Positions 47,952 to 58,693 of a stretch of 64,000 nucleotides of DNA are shown in pieces. Both the position numbers and the translations under genes were made by a program. The DNA lies in NCBI GenBank assembly GCA_900444965.1, contig UFRQ01000003.1:2356001-2420000 (forward strand), given 5' to 3'. Positions within the stretch are counted from its first letter, which is position 1. The number at the start of each line of letters is the position of its first letter. The notes under the pieces were generated by a model. That model was not told the DNA's origin. It was given only the letters and a program-made list of their open reading frames with translations, and ran no database searches. Source of the DNA: [Actinobacillus] rossii. Lineage in GTDB: Bacteria; Pseudomonadota; Gammaproteobacteria; Enterobacterales; Pasteurellaceae.

Positions 47952-49061
47952 TTATCCCTGAATAAGCTGTGACTCCACAACATCCCCATCACTAACAAAT
48001 GCTGCTGCTTGTTTCACTATTTTATCTGTCACACTTAATCCAGATACCACTTCGACCCAATCTTGATACTGTGAACCAAGTGTAATAAAACGGCGCTCGA
48101 CTTTACCTTCAATATTGACGACCAGCACACTAGTTCTACCATCTACATTAAAAGAAATCGCCGAAAGCGGTACTGCATGAGTGACTTTTTGTTTAGGTAA
48201 TGCAATGTCCACTTCAGAGTAAGAACCAATTGGCATTTGGCTGTTAACAAAGGCTATACGTGCTTTACCTAAACGGGTTTTAGGATCTATTTCAGGAAAA
48301 ACTAATCGAACTTGACCATTTTTTTGCTTATGTGTCAGTGTTTTTAATTTTGCGCTTAATCCTTGTTTCAGTAAAATTATTTCATTCGTATTTGCCTCAA
48401 CTTCTAATTCGATCTCACCGTTTTTAGCAAGATGGAATAATGCATTTGCATCTGTTAAAGCCCCTGTTTCAGCATTACGCTTAGTAATAATTCCATTTGC
48501 TGGAGATATTATTTCTGCTTTATTGCGTTGATGACGACTGTCATTTACTTGTGCTTGAATTTGTTCAATTTCTGCTTTAGCAGATTGTTTATTTGCTTTT
48601 GCTGTTGCAACTTTGGCTCTCTGTTGTTCCAATTCTTGGCGACTAATAGCATCAGCAGTCGCTAAGGCTTGATAACGTTTTAAATTGGTTTCTGCTTCAT
48701 TTAATGTTGTTTCTTGTGCTACTAAATTCGCTTTGGCTCGGGCAAGTTGAGCATTATTTTGTAACAGCTGAGATTGTACATTGCTATGTTCTAATGTTGC
48801 CAATACTTGCCCCTTTGTTACAGCAGAACCAGCTTCCACTTCAACAGATAAAATTTGCAATCCTTGCAATGCTGTTCCAATAGCCACATCTTCTTTGGCA
48901 ACCCAAGATCCTGAAAGTGTTAACGTTCTGGTAAATTCCATCGTTTGTGGGTGCACAACATTGACTTTCATCAAAGGAATTTCAGAATGTGTGTCATCCT
49001 GTTCTTGGCAAGCAGTTAAAAAAACATTAGACAATATTAATAATAAAACTAACTTTCTCAT
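47952..49061 (-). CDS. RND efflux periplasmic adaptor (membrane fusion lipoprotein)
   Basis: Links the RND pump to the outer-membrane channel. Lipoprotein signal LVLLLILSNVFLTAC with acylated Cys near residue 18. The 369-aa protein has the AcrA plan: beta-barrel/lipoyl entry GSWVAKEDVAIGTALQGLQILSVEVEAGSAVTKGQVLATLEHSNVQ, an alpha-helical hairpin (about 80-160, NNAQLARAKANLVAQETTLNEAETNLKRYQ), the returning lipoyl half IISPANGIITKRNAETGA, and a C-terminal membrane-proximal domain. Operon with the pump gene. Confidence 0.92.
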   Translation of the reverse strand: MRKLVLLLILSNVFLTACQEQDDTHSEIPLMKVNVVHPQTMEFTRTLTLSGSWVAKEDVAIGTALQGLQILSVEVEAGSAVTKGQVLATLEHSNVQSQLLQNNAQLARAKANLVAQETTLNEAETNLKRYQALATADAISRQELEQQRAKVATAKANKQSAKAEIEQIQAQVNDSRHQRNKAEIISPANGIITKRNAETGALTDANALFHLAKNGEIELEVEANTNEIILLKQGLSAKLKTLTHKQKNGQVRLVFPEIDPKTRLGKARIAFVNSQMPIGSYSEVDIALPKQKVTHAVPLSAISFNVDGRTSVLVVNIEGKVERRFITLGSQYQDWVEVVSGLSVTDKIVKQAAAFVSDGDVVESQLIQG

Positions 49062-49396
49062 TGACCTGTCCTAAACATTACTAATCTATAGCATTATTAG
49101 TTATTTTCCGTACTCAATCAAGTCAGTTCCAGAATTGACTTTACTAAACATGGTCATAAATTTCTGAAAAAAATTTCAAATTACCAAAACTTATCATGTT
49201 GATTTACACCATTAACTAAGTCTAAAAATCCAATTTTATAAATTTAAACAATTTGTTAAAACAAAACTGGAGCAAAAAGACAAAGAAGACTTTAATCTTA
49301 AAAATTTATGCAAATACGAGAAACTGATGAAATCCGACCACTCTTAATACATTCAACTACTGCAGCTACTAACGTTACAAACAGCTACGAATTTTG
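49062..49396. other. Intergenic, efflux promoter region
   Basis: AT-rich sequence upstream of the adaptor gene. It must hold the efflux operon promoter; I see no convincing operator, RNA gene or intact frame. Confidence 0.5.
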
Positions 49397-49507
49397 TCAA
49401 TGATTAGGATAATAACTCTCGTAGTTCATATTCCAATCAGTTGTAATCTGGATAAGCTTGTCATCTACAACTTCTTGCGCTATGACATCTTGTGGTCTAT
49501 ATAATGC
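49397..49507 (-). pseudogene. LysR regulator C-terminal remnant
   Basis: The minus frame reads YRPQDVIAQEVVDDKLIQITTDWNMNYESYYPNH then TGA at 49397-49399. The order xxVxxExVxxxxLxxxxxDW...YYPN is that of the end of LysR substrate-binding domains. Upstream the frame decays. It faces the NAD(P)-binding remnant at 49714, so the two probably formed a divergent regulator-target pair. Confidence 0.6.
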
Positions 49508-49713
49508 CTAATCCATTCAATACATAGCCTTTATACAGAAAACTTTGATTGATTTTAAACTACTTTTGCGATTGGATTTTGACGATATATTGCCACTGAT
49601 GATGGGTAGGTAATGTAGTAAACATTGATCAGTTAAATTGTAAGTCGTTTTGGGCGTGTCCATACTTGGCTAAATATTCAAGGCTAATTGGGTAACTTTA
49701 AATACTGTTTAAT
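49508..49713. other. Decayed coding sequence between LysR and NmrA-like remnants
   Basis: No continuous frame on either strand. Presumably the mutated front halves of the flanking pseudogenes and their promoter region. Confidence 0.45.
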
Positions 49714-50010
49714 GCTATTTGTCGCAATGCCCAATCGGTCAGCCAATTTGCCGGCGAGCGTGTAACAATCGTAACAGGCTATGTGTTGAATATCACGCAA
49801 TTCAATGCAGTGATGAAAGGGCAAGATGTGCTTTACGCAGGACTTTCAGGTAACCTGAAAAGAATAGTACACAATATCGTACAAGTGATGAATAAAAATA
49901 AAGCCAAACATTTGATTTTTACCAATTCAATGGGGATTTATAGCGAAACCAGCGAAAATCACGGTGCAATTTTAGAACCGTATCATCAATCCGTCCAAGT
50001 GGTAGAATAA
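49714..50010 (+). pseudogene. NAD(P)-binding (NmrA-like/SDR-a) protein remnant
   Basis: The frame reads CRNAQSVSQFAGERVTIVTGYVLNITQFNAVMKGQDVLYAGLSGNLKRIVHNIVQVMNKNKAKHLIFTNSMGIYSE and stops after YHQSVQVVE at 50008-50010. This is the middle of an NAD(P)H-binding oxidoreductase of the NmrA/YwnB type. The N-terminal GATGxxG cofactor motif and the C-terminal third are missing, so it cannot work. Confidence 0.75.
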
Positions 50011-50096
50011 TAAAATTTAAATCTTACTATTTTACCCCCTAGTGGTTTACTCATGGTTTGAAAATATATTTCATATTAATTTCCGACCACACTTTA

Positions 50097-51575
50097 TTAA
50101 AGCTTAAGTTGACGCTCTACACTTCTTGCTTTTGTTAGAAAACGGCGCCGTTCGTCTTCGCGCATAACGTTACTGCTGCCAGGTAATTTCACCGTCATTG
50201 GGTTCACTGCGCGTCCATTGATATGGAATTCATAATGTAAATGTGCACCTGTGGAAATACCGGTATTACCTGAAAGTGCAATTCGCTCACCACGTTTTAC
50301 GGTCTGACCTGCGCGGACAAGTGGTTTACTTAAATGCATATAGATCGTTTGATACTCACGGCTGTGGCGTAATATGATGTAACGTCCAGCTCCACCTGCT
50401 TGGTAAGCCACTTTTTCTACTACAGCATCAGCTGGGGAAATAACAGGTGTTCCACTTGGCAAGGCAAAATCGACGCCATTGTGTGGGCGAACACGCCCAG
50501 TCACTGGGTGACGACGTTTAGGATTAAAACCTGATGAGATACGGGCTTGTCGTTGAATTGGATAACGAGCAAAACCTTTACCTAGCGTTTCCCCTTGCTG
50601 GTTATAATAGCGACCATTCTCCGCCTGAACAGCATAATAACTCTTACCCTTATTTCGAATATGGATCGCTTCTACATTACCTTGTCCTGTGAGTTTGTTA
50701 TCTAAATATTCGCGAGAAATTAAAATCGCAAACTCATCACCAGTTTTCAACTGATTCATACTAAATTGCCATTGAAGTGCAGTCGTTAATTGGCTAATTT
50801 GGCGGCTATCCAATCCTAAGTTGGCTAATCCAGCTCGGAATGATGAAACGACTTTACCTTTCAGCACTTCTTTCTTCCAAACACTTTTTTTCTCTAAAAT
50901 CTGACGAGCAAATTTGCCATCTGATTTACGCTCGTAAATACGTTCTTCTTTTTCAGAAACTAACCAGTTTAAATATTCAAGATCATTCTCATTATCTAAA
51001 ATCCAATACATTTGTTGACCTGCTTTCAGATTCTTTAATTCTGGGTAGCTTGCGATCAATTTTTTACTGGTATCATCTTCTAAACCTGAGATTTCTAATA
51101 CATCTTTGAGTTTATCGCCACGAACAATCGTATGGCTAAATTGGTCGGTAATACGTTTTGCTTGCTCTGCGGCATCTAGCAAATTATCGACAGCAGATTG
51201 TGCGTCTTTTGGCAATGGTGCAGCGCTACCCATATCATCATCGAAAGTAATTGACTCACTTTCGTCATCTTTATCTGTTAATTCATCATCATAAGACGTA
51301 GCATCATCAGCAGCACTCGTCGCATTTTGTGGAGATGAATCTGCCGCAGCAACAGCCTGATCCGACTCACTACTAAACTGAGCGGGCGTTTTTTCTTCAC
51401 GTAAAGGTTGATAATTCGCGCTTTCTTCAACTAGCTCAGGCTTTTTCTCAACAGTATCTTTTAAACTTAATAAACCACCCACGCAGATACAAATAAGCGC
51501 AAAAAAGAAAATCACTGCTTTAATACGTGATTTTCTTTTCCGTCGTTCGCGAGCTAGTTTAACGTGTTGAGCCAA
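50097..51575 (-). CDS. mepM: Murein DD-endopeptidase, M23 family (MepM-like)
   Basis: Periplasmic metalloendopeptidase cutting D-Ala-mDAP cross-links during wall growth. One N-terminal anchor ([21 protein letters not shown]), an acidic linker (residues about 75-125), LysM-like and OapA-like region ([21 protein letters not shown]), then the M23 domain with zinc ligands in [23 protein letters not shown] and [18 protein letters not shown]. 492 aa. The start is TTG at 51573-51575 with AGGAA upstream; no nearby ATG fits. Divergent from znuC as in E. coli. Confidence 0.92.
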   Translation of the reverse strand: MAQHVKLARERRKRKSRIKAVIFFFALICICVGGLLSLKDTVEKKPELVEESANYQPLREEKTPAQFSSESDQAVAAADSSPQNATSAADDATSYDDELTDKDDESESITFDDDMGSAAPLPKDAQSAVDNLLDAAEQAKRITDQFSHTIVRGDKLKDVLEISGLEDDTSKKLIASYPELKNLKAGQQMYWILDNENDLEYLNWLVSEKEERIYERKSDGKFARQILEKKSVWKKEVLKGKVVSSFRAGLANLGLDSRQISQLTTALQWQFSMNQLKTGDEFAILISREYLDNKLTGQGNVEAIHIRNKGKSYYAVQAENGRYYNQQGETLGKGFARYPIQRQARISSGFNPKRRHPVTGRVRPHNGVDFALPSGTPVISPADAVVEKVAYQAGGAGRYIILRHSREYQTIYMHLSKPLVRAGQTVKRGERIALSGNTGISTGAHLHYEFHINGRAVNPMTVKLPGSSNVMREDERRRFLTKARSVERQLKL

Positions 51576-51739
51576 GAGTAATATTCCTACCTAAAATACC
51601 TGAATTTAAGACCATAAAATGGCGAGTAAATTCATTATACACGAATACGGAATTTTTACGACTCAAAGTTTGTCTCTTGGCTTGTTTCAGCGTATAAAAT
51701 ACGCTATCTTTAAATACTTTTTAACACTTGGAAATTATT

Positions 51740-52552
51740 ATGCAGATTAACGCCATACGAGTCACGTCGCACGCATCCCAATTAGTTCCTTTAATTGAAC
51801 TTAAGGATGTTACCATGTGTTTTGGAGAAAAAACTGCACTACAACAAATCAATATGGCGATTTATCCTAATGTAGTGACAACAATAGTTGGGCCAAATGG
51901 AGGGGGAAAATCAACATTACTAAAAATTGTATTAAAGTTGATTAAACCGACTTCTGGTCAGGTGCTCTATGGTCAAGATGTACGAATTGGTTATGTGCCA
52001 CAAAAAATTCATGTCGATCAGAGTTTTCCAATAACCGTGAAAAAATTTCTCTCATTAAAAAAAGGAATTTCACAAGATGAAATTCAACATGCCGTGGAAT
52101 TACTGTCTATTTCACATCTAATGAATAACTCATTACAAAAACTCTCTGGCGGTGAAATGCAACGTGTTCTATTGGCTCGAGCCATTTTAAATCACCCTAA
52201 TTTATTGGTACTTGATGAGCCCACTCAAGGCGTTGATATTAATGGTCAAGTTGAACTCTATCAGCTCATTCATCAGATGCGTGAAAAGTTAAACTGTGCT
52301 ATTCTCATGGTATCTCATGATTTACATCTTGTAATGGCAGATACCAATAAGGTTCTTTGTGTTAACCAGCATATTTGTTGTGCAGGCTCGCCCGAGTCCG
52401 TTAGCGCGGATCCCACTTTTATCCAACATTTTGGCGATCAATTTTCTAAAAATATCGCGTTCTATACGCATCATCATAACCATCGTCACGATATGCACGG
52501 TGATGTATGTTGCTCGGGGCAATATCAATGTGCACAACATCATCATAACTAG
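51740..52552 (+). CDS. znuC: Zinc ABC transporter ATP-binding protein ZnuC
   Basis: Cytosolic ATPase of the high-affinity Zn importer. Walker [14 protein letters not shown]-loop [14 protein letters not shown], signature [11 protein letters not shown], Walker [13 protein letters not shown], switch His in VSHDLHLV. The tail is unusual in richness: [15 protein letters not shown] and QHHHN, a His/Cys cluster likely to bind metal. The start at 51740 (ATG with GGAA six bases before) is preferred to the TTG at 51728. Operon with znuB; znuA is not in this window. Confidence 0.94.
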   Translation: MQINAIRVTSHASQLVPLIELKDVTMCFGEKTALQQINMAIYPNVVTTIVGPNGGGKSTLLKIVLKLIKPTSGQVLYGQDVRIGYVPQKIHVDQSFPITVKKFLSLKKGISQDEIQHAVELLSISHLMNNSLQKLSGGEMQRVLLARAILNHPNLLVLDEPTQGVDINGQVELYQLIHQMREKLNCAILMVSHDLHLVMADTNKVLCVNQHICCAGSPESVSADPTFIQHFGDQFSKNIAFYTHHHNHRHDMHGDVCCSGQYQCAQHHHN

Positions 52553-52564
52553 GAGCAATTTGCT

Positions 52565-53350
52565 GTGTTTGAAATTATTCTTCCCGCTTGGTGTATTGGT
52601 ATGTTACTTTCGTTGATCACCGCCCCCCTTGGGGCTTTTGTGGTATGGCGTAAAATGGCTTATTTTGGCGATACACTTGCACATTCGGCACTTCTTGGTG
52701 TCGCGCTTGGTATTTTTTTTGAGGTCAATCCCTATCTTGCCATCCTAATTTTAACTGTTTTACTGGCCATACTTATGGTGTGGTTAGAAAATAATACACA
52801 ATATTCTGTGGATACGATTCTTGGGATTATCGCCCATAGTTGTTTATCACTTGGTGTCGTTACAGTTGGCCTACTCGAAAATGTTCGGGTAGATCTAATG
52901 AGCTATTTATTTGGTGATCTACTTGCGGTCAGTTTTGAAGATCTGCTCCCAATCGCAATGGGTGTAAGTATTGTTCTAGGAATTTTACTTTGGTTTTGGA
53001 AACCGCTTATTTCCACAACGGTTAGCCCTGAACTGGCTCAGGTTGAAGGTATTAATATCCAACGAATGCGATTTATTTTAATGATTTTGACCGCACTTAC
53101 GATAGCTTTAAGTATGAAATTTGTCGGTGCATTGATCATTACATCTTTACTCATTATTCCAGCTGCTACAGCTCGTCGTTTCGCACGAACACCAGAAATG
53201 ATGGCTATCGTGGCAATAGGTATTAGTATACTCGCGATTACGGCAGGATTAACCCTTTCCGCCTTTTACAACACCGCAGCAGGTCCATCTGTAGTCATCT
53301 GTTCTGCGCTCTTGTTTGCACTTTCATTTTTGTGGAAGGAACAGGGTTAG
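52565..53350 (+). CDS. znuB: Zinc ABC transporter permease ZnuB
   Basis: Inner-membrane channel subunit of the Zn importer. 261 aa, about eight hydrophobic segments, beginning [41 protein letters not shown], the ABC-3 family hallmark, and later [27 protein letters not shown], the region that contacts the ATPase. Start is GTG at 52565 after AGGAGC. It lies 12 bp after znuC. The substrate-binding protein ZnuA must be encoded elsewhere, as in H. influenzae. Confidence 0.94.
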   Translation: MFEIILPAWCIGMLLSLITAPLGAFVVWRKMAYFGDTLAHSALLGVALGIFFEVNPYLAILILTVLLAILMVWLENNTQYSVDTILGIIAHSCLSLGVVTVGLLENVRVDLMSYLFGDLLAVSFEDLLPIAMGVSIVLGILLWFWKPLISTTVSPELAQVEGINIQRMRFILMILTALTIALSMKFVGALIITSLLIIPAATARRFARTPEMMAIVAIGISILAITAGLTLSAFYNTAAGPSVVICSALLFALSFLWKEQG

Positions 53351-53511
53351 GAAAATCGTAAAAAACCGTAGGTCAATCAGCTTTGGTCATCTTTTATTTT
53401 ACTGGTAGTGACGGTGATGCGCCCAATACATCGAGCAACAACAGACATCTAGTTAGTTTGACTCTAGTACGCCGTTTATGCCTTATATCGCCATACCTTA
53501 CAGACCGAGTT

Positions 53512-54345
53512 TTATGGCATGACGCTAATAAAATGTTTTTTATAGATAAAAGCAACAAAGAATATCAAGGCTTGTAGCAAAATAATCGTTGCACCAGTTG
53601 CAGAATCCCAATGATAACTCAAAATTACTCCCAATAAGGAGGTCACCACAGAAACCAACACTGCGATAATCAACATCCAATCAAATCGTTTTGTCAATGT
53701 GTATGCGGTAATACCCGGTGAAATTAACATCGCAACGACCAAAATTACCCCAACCACTTGCATAGCAACAATAATGGTTAATGCCAATAAAATCAGCAAA
53801 CTATAGTGTAAATATTTTGGAGATAACCCCACCACTGTTGCATGATGGCGATCAAAACAATACAGAAGAAAATCTCGGCGCTTAAGTAGAATAATCAATA
53901 AAATCACCAAAGAAATCCAAGTGGTTTGAATTAAATCCTCTTTGCTCACACCTAATAAGTTGCCAAAAAGAATATGCGAAAGATGTTGATCCGTAGGAAC
54001 TTTGGTAAACAATACCAACCCCAATGCAAACATACCGGAAAACACAATTCCCATAGCAGTATCTTCTTTGATCCGGCTATTATCTTTTAAATATCCAACA
54101 CCCAATGCACATAAAATACCCGAGATAAAAGCGCCGATCATCAACGGGATACCTAGCAAAAAAGCCAATACTATACCAGGTAGCACAGAATGAGAAACGG
54201 CATCCCCCATAAGAGCCCAGCCTTTCAAGACCAAATAGCAAGACAATACAGCACAAATTACCGCAACTACCCAAGCTGTGATTAAAGCATGTTGCATAAA
54301 GGGATAACTTAGGGGTTCAAGAACCCAAGTAAGGATCTCATTCAT
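53512..54345 (-). CDS. sitD: Manganese/iron ABC transporter permease SitD/YfeD-like
   Basis: Second permease of the SitABCD/YfeABCD importer of Mn(II)/Fe(II). 277 aa, ABC-3 fold with ALMGDAVSHSVLPGIVLAFLLGIP and VGVILVVAMLISPGITAYTLTKRFDWML, the cytoplasmic coupling region. It follows sitC by 3 bp and ends the operon. The region beyond its stop (53351-53511) shows nothing coding. Confidence 0.93.
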   Translation of the reverse strand: MNEILTWVLEPLSYPFMQHALITAWVVAVICAVLSCYLVLKGWALMGDAVSHSVLPGIVLAFLLGIPLMIGAFISGILCALGVGYLKDNSRIKEDTAMGIVFSGMFALGLVLFTKVPTDQHLSHILFGNLLGVSKEDLIQTTWISLVILLIILLKRRDFLLYCFDRHHATVVGLSPKYLHYSLLILLALTIIVAMQVVGVILVVAMLISPGITAYTLTKRFDWMLIIAVLVSVVTSLLGVILSYHWDSATGATIILLQALIFFVAFIYKKHFISVMP

Positions 54346-54348
54346 AAT

Positions 54349-55197
54349 TCATCCCTTTTTTGATTGGTGCTTTTTCATTAATACACCGTATTTAGGTGAA
54401 AAGAAAAATGCAATCAAAAATAATAAAGTCTGCAAGCAAACAATCACGCCACCGGTTGCTCCATCCAAATAAAAACTGATATATACCCCCAATGCACTCG
54501 TCAATATACCTAAGCTCACGGCAATCCATACAATATGTTTAAAACGATCTGAAAGCAAATACCCCGTCGCCCCCGGTGTTATCAACATAGCAATCACCAA
54601 AATAGCCCCCACCGTTTGCAATGCAGCCACCACACAGGCACTTAATAAAGTAAAAAATAGCACTTTATAACGCATCGGTGACAAACCTACTGCAGTAGCT
54701 TGAATTTCATCAAAAAAAACTAACAACAGGTCTTTCCAAAACAAACAAAGTAATGCCAAGCAAATCACAATAATAATAGCAACCTGTCGAATATCTTCTT
54801 CTGCAATACCTAAAATATTACCTAAAATAATATCTTGTACATTAATTGCCGTTGGGTTTAACGAAATAATAAATAACCCTATTGCAAAAAAGGTCGTGAA
54901 AATAAAGCCAATAATGGCATCTTCTCGCAATGTAGAAATAGATTTAATCCATAGAATAGAAAGAGCGGCTAAAATACCGGAAAAAAATGCCCCCAATGAA
55001 TAAGGTAATGATAAGGAATAGGCTATCGCCACGCCTGGGACAACGGAATGTGATAACGCATCCCCAATCAACGACCAACCTTTTAGCATAAGATATGCGG
55101 ATAAAAAAGCACAAATCCCTCCCACTACTGCACTTAATAATAGGGCGTTGAGCATATAAGTATAACGAAAAGGTTCAAGTAACCATTCCAGCATCAT
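54349..55197 (-). CDS. sitC: Manganese/iron ABC transporter permease SitC/YfeC-like
   Basis: First permease of the same importer, 282 aa. ABC-3 family blocks: LLLSAVVGGICAFLSAYLMLKGWSLIGDALSHSVVPGVAIAYSLSLP and VGAILVIAMLITPGATGYLLSDRFKHI. Paralogous to SitD, with which it probably forms a heterodimer. It lies 5 bp after sitB; two adjacent ATGs could serve as start, with AGGGGG upstream. Confidence 0.93.
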   Translation of the reverse strand: MMLEWLLEPFRYTYMLNALLLSAVVGGICAFLSAYLMLKGWSLIGDALSHSVVPGVAIAYSLSLPYSLGAFFSGILAALSILWIKSISTLREDAIIGFIFTTFFAIGLFIISLNPTAINVQDIILGNILGIAEEDIRQVAIIIVICLALLCLFWKDLLLVFFDEIQATAVGLSPMRYKVLFFTLLSACVVAALQTVGAILVIAMLITPGATGYLLSDRFKHIVWIAVSLGILTSALGVYISFYLDGATGGVIVCLQTLLFLIAFFFSPKYGVLMKKHQSKKG

Positions 55198-55202
55198 TCC
55201 CC

Positions 55203-56114
55203 CTAGTCACTAGGTTTATCCGCATGATCACAGCAACCTTTCGTCATAGGTGCCGGAGGATCGTTTTTGGTTTGCCCATAAAAAACAGCCGGTAATTCAT
55301 CATCAGCTAACAGGGTTACTGAACGTTGATCTTCATCATCATGCAAATCACTACCCAATAATTTAATATGACGTAGCACACCACCAAAAACCAATTCAAG
55401 ATTTTTCTGTGTAAAGGTCGTTTCGGTTTTTCCTGTTGCCAATACGGTACGATTAATCATCACAACCTGATCGCAATAATCTGGAATTGATCCCAAATTA
55501 TGGGTAGAAACTAAAATCAAATGCCCTTCTTGTCGCAATTGCGTCAATAAATCCATAATGGCATTTTCCGTTTGGACATCAACACCCGTAAAAGGCTCAT
55601 CTAACAAAATAATTCGGCTTTGCTGTGCTAACGCCCGCGCTAAAAAAACACGTTTTTTTTGCCCACCGGACAATTCCCCAATTTGACGCTCGGCGAGATG
55701 CACAATATTCACTCTTTCCATGGCTTGCTGAACGTTTTCTTTATCTACCGCACTTGGGATTCGTAGAAAATTCATATAACCATAACGTCCCATCATCACC
55801 ACATCATAAACGGAAACCGGAAAATGCCAATCGACATCTTCTGTTTGTGGCACATAAGACACCAAGTTTCGTTTTAACGCTTGTTCAATTGTTAAACCGC
55901 ACAATCGAATTTCACCTTGCTGCGGCTTAACTAATCCCATTAAGCTTTTAAATAACGTCGATTTACCACTTCCATTAACCCCAACCAAAGCGCAAGTTGT
56001 TCCGCCTTGTAACTGAAAAGAGACGTCATGAATGGCGGTATGACCGTTGTTATAACGCACGGTCACCGAATTCACATCAATAGTTGCAGAAACATCGGAA
56101 TTTGTTGAATTCAT
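55203..56114 (-). CDS. sitB: Manganese/iron ABC transporter ATP-binding protein SitB/YfeB-like
   Basis: ATPase of the importer, 303 aa. Walker [15 protein letters not shown], signature [17 protein letters not shown], Walker [13 protein letters not shown], switch His in VSTHNLG. The C-terminus carries an extra tail with CCDHAD that may bind metal. Its ATG overlaps the sitA stop, showing translational coupling. Confidence 0.94.
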   Translation of the reverse strand: MNSTNSDVSATIDVNSVTVRYNNGHTAIHDVSFQLQGGTTCALVGVNGSGKSTLFKSLMGLVKPQQGEIRLCGLTIEQALKRNLVSYVPQTEDVDWHFPVSVYDVVMMGRYGYMNFLRIPSAVDKENVQQAMERVNIVHLAERQIGELSGGQKKRVFLARALAQQSRIILLDEPFTGVDVQTENAIMDLLTQLRQEGHLILVSTHNLGSIPDYCDQVVMINRTVLATGKTETTFTQKNLELVFGGVLRHIKLLGSDLHDDEDQRSVTLLADDELPAVFYGQTKNDPPAPMTKGCCDHADKPSD

Positions 56115-56995
56115 TATGGCTCAAATCCTTTCACAATCGTGCTGACTGTGACTTGTAATAAATCAATATATGTAGGTACCGCTCCCTTTGCTGTAGATAA
56201 TGAATCCACATACAACACACCACCATATTTTGCCCCACTTTCTTTTGCCACTTGTTGTGCGGCTTTTGGGGAAATCGTGCTTTCACTAAAGACTACGGGA
56301 ACCTGATGTTGTCGAACCAAATCAATCAAGCGTTTGACTTGTTGTGGCGTTCCTTGTTGCTCAGCATTGATCGGCCATAAATAAATTTCCTTGAAACCAT
56401 AATCGCTTGCCAAATAGCTAAATGCCCCTTCACTCGTGGCTAACCAACGTTGTGATTGTGGTATCAATGCCAGTTTTTCACGCAAAGGCTGATCTAATTG
56501 CTTAATCTTCTCTGCATAAATTTGCGCATTTTTACGATAAGTTTCTGCGTTATCAGGATCATATTTCACAAAAGCATTTTTAATGTTTTCAATATAAATT
56601 AACGCATTAGAAGGTGACATCCAAGCATGAGGATTCGGCATTCCCTGATAAGGCCCCTCAACAATTGAAATAGGTTTAATTCCTTCTGTCACCACAACGG
56701 AAGGTGTATCTTTTTGTATTCCCTGGAAAAAGCGCTCAAACCAACGTTCTAAATTCAACCCATTCCACAGAATCAAATCCGCTGATTGTGCTTTCGCAAT
56801 ATCCTTCGGTGTAGGTTCATAGTCATGAATTTCTGCACCAGGTTTAGTGATAGACTCCACGACAGCAGCCTCACCCGCGACATTTTGGGCAATATCTTGA
56901 ATGACGGTAAAGGTTGTAATCACCTTAAATTTTCCTTGTGCAGATAAACTCAACATCGCACATAACATCGCACTAATAATCATTAATATACGCAT
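56114..56995 (-). CDS. sitA: Manganese/iron-binding periplasmic protein SitA/YfeA-like
   Basis: Cluster A-I solute-binding protein that captures Mn(II)/Fe(II) in the periplasm. Signal peptide [19 protein letters not shown]; metal ligands expected at the His of [13 protein letters not shown], the His of [16 protein letters not shown], and the later Glu and Asp ([19 protein letters not shown]). Start at 56993-56995 is supported by AAGGAG seven bases upstream; the 20-codon longer frame is not. Product 293 aa. First gene of sitABCD, behind a Fur box. Confidence 0.94.
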   Translation of the reverse strand: MRILMIISAMLCAMLSLSAQGKFKVITTFTVIQDIAQNVAGEAAVVESITKPGAEIHDYEPTPKDIAKAQSADLILWNGLNLERWFERFFQGIQKDTPSVVVTEGIKPISIVEGPYQGMPNPHAWMSPSNALIYIENIKNAFVKYDPDNAETYRKNAQIYAEKIKQLDQPLREKLALIPQSQRWLATSEGAFSYLASDYGFKEIYLWPINAEQQGTPQQVKRLIDLVRQHQVPVVFSESTISPKAAQQVAKESGAKYGGVLYVDSLSTAKGAVPTYIDLLQVTVSTIVKGFEP

Positions 56996-57029
56996 ACTAT
57001 TCTCCTTTTGATCATAACATTGCAGATAA

Positions 57030-57078
57030 ATTATACACGAATGCCATAATACCATAAATAATAATGATTATCAAATGC
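57030..57078 (-). promoter_or_regulatory. sitABCD promoter with Fur box
   Basis: TATAAT on the minus strand at 57035-57030 with a weak -35 TTTATG 17 bp upstream. AATAATGATTATCAAATGC at 57060-57078 agrees with the Fur consensus at 14 of 19 positions, including the central ATAATGATTATCA, and abuts the -35. Iron repression is predicted. Confidence 0.75.
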
Positions 57079-57191
57079 AAAATGCTATTTTCTACTTATT
57101 ATAGAGAATACTCATGTTGTTATCGAAATTGAACTTGCCTATTAAACAAATAGGGTGAGAAACAACCGCACTTCTAGCAAAATCGTATCGC

Positions 57192-57221
57192 AAAAAAAAA
57201 GTGGGCATCAGCCCACTTTTT
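57192..57221 (-). terminator. Terminator after pntB
   Basis: AAAAAGTGGGC and GCCCACTTTTT with loop ATCA, followed on the minus strand by nine T residues. Confidence 0.9.
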
Positions 57222-57239
57222 ACCTGCTATATTTTGCTA

Positions 57240-58682
57240 TTAAAGCGCTTTCAAAATATCATCCACACGTTCTTTCGCATCACCAAATAACATTTGGGTA
57301 TTTTCTTTGAAGAACAATGGGTTTTGTACACCTGCGTATCCCACCGCCATTGAGCGTTTGAATACGATAACGTTTTGTGCTTTCCATACTTCAAGAACCG
57401 GCATACCAGCGATTGGGCTTGATGGATCGTCTAATGCTGCCGGGTTTACGGTATCGTTCGCACCGATAACCAGTACCACATCAGTATCTTCGAAATCATC
57501 ATTGATTTCGTCCATTTCTAATACCACATCGTAAGGTACTTTTGCTTCTGCAAGTAATACGTTCATATGACCTGGTAAACGTCCTGCAACTGGATGGATA
57601 CCAAAGCGAACGTTAATACCTTTTTCACGTAATTTTGCTGTAATTTCAGCCACCGGATATTGTGCTTGCGCAACCGCCATACCGTATCCTGGCGTGATGA
57701 TCACAGAACTTGCATTTTTAAGCATTTCTGCTACTTCTTCCGCAGTGGTTTCACGGTGTTCGCCGTATTCTTCATCGCTTTTACTTGCTTGAACGTCGTT
57801 ACCGAAACCGCCAGCAATTACACTGATAAATGAGCGGTTCATCGCTTTACACATAATGTAAGAAAGGATTGCACCAGAAGAACCGACCAATGCCCCCGTT
57901 ACGATAAGTAAGTCGTTGCTTAACATAAAGCCTGCTGCCGCCGCTGCCCAACCTGAATAAGAGTTAAGCATTGACACCACCACTGGCATATCTGCACCAC
58001 CGATAGAAGCCACTAAGTGCCAACCAAAAGCTAATGCGATAGCAGTCATGACTAATACTGGGAAGATATTATGTGGGTTATTTAAGAACGCCACCATTAA
58101 GAGCGCAGAAACCACAAGTGCGGCTAAATTTAGTTTATGTTTGTGTGGTAAATTTAACGCACTTGATGACACTTTGCGGCCAAATAATTTGCCGCTTAAT
58201 TTACCAAATGCCACTAATGAACCTGAGAAAGTTACCGCACCGATGAAGATTCCTAAGAACACTTCAACATTGTGGATATTCGCTAAAGTGGCTTGTTCTG
58301 CGTGGAATGCTGCTAAAGCGACTTCATCTAAATTAGCAGGTGGTATCGCTTCGACGTGTAAGCCCCAGCTATTAAAACCGACTAAAACTGCCGCTAAACC
58401 CACAAAGCTGTGAAGAATTGCCACTAATTCCGGCATTTCTGTCATTTCGACTTTTAAGGCTTTGCGTACGCCAAGATAGCCGCCCACAGCCATCGCAATT
58501 AGGATCCAAAGTGTACCTTGTGATTGTGGACCGAAAATCGTTGCCACAAGTGCAATCCCCATCCCCACGATACCGTACCAGCAACCGGCTTTTGCAGTTT
58601 CGTGTTTAGAAAGGCCTGCCAAGCTCATAATGAAAAGAATGGCTGCAATAATATATGCCGCTGTGACTAAACCAAAAGACAT
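57240..58682 (-). CDS. pntB: NAD(P) transhydrogenase beta subunit
   Basis: Membrane subunit of the proton-translocating transhydrogenase that makes NADPH from NADH. 480 aa: about nine transmembrane helices in the first 280 residues, then the NADP-binding domain III with [59 protein letters not shown] and [33 protein letters not shown]. It follows pntA by 11 bp. Longer by some 18 residues than the E. coli subunit. Confidence 0.96.
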   Translation of the reverse strand: MSFGLVTAAYIIAAILFIMSLAGLSKHETAKAGCWYGIVGMGIALVATIFGPQSQGTLWILIAMAVGGYLGVRKALKVEMTEMPELVAILHSFVGLAAVLVGFNSWGLHVEAIPPANLDEVALAAFHAEQATLANIHNVEVFLGIFIGAVTFSGSLVAFGKLSGKLFGRKVSSSALNLPHKHKLNLAALVVSALLMVAFLNNPHNIFPVLVMTAIALAFGWHLVASIGGADMPVVVSMLNSYSGWAAAAAGFMLSNDLLIVTGALVGSSGAILSYIMCKAMNRSFISVIAGGFGNDVQASKSDEEYGEHRETTAEEVAEMLKNASSVIITPGYGMAVAQAQYPVAEITAKLREKGINVRFGIHPVAGRLPGHMNVLLAEAKVPYDVVLEMDEINDDFEDTDVVLVIGANDTVNPAALDDPSSPIAGMPVLEVWKAQNVIVFKRSMAVGYAGVQNPLFFKENTQMLFGDAKERVDDILKAL

Positions 58683-58693
58683 TGATGCTCTCC

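Noticed and set aside
51576..51739. Zur box between mepM and znuC
   Set aside because: I looked for the GAAATGTTATA-type palindrome and found no convincing match.
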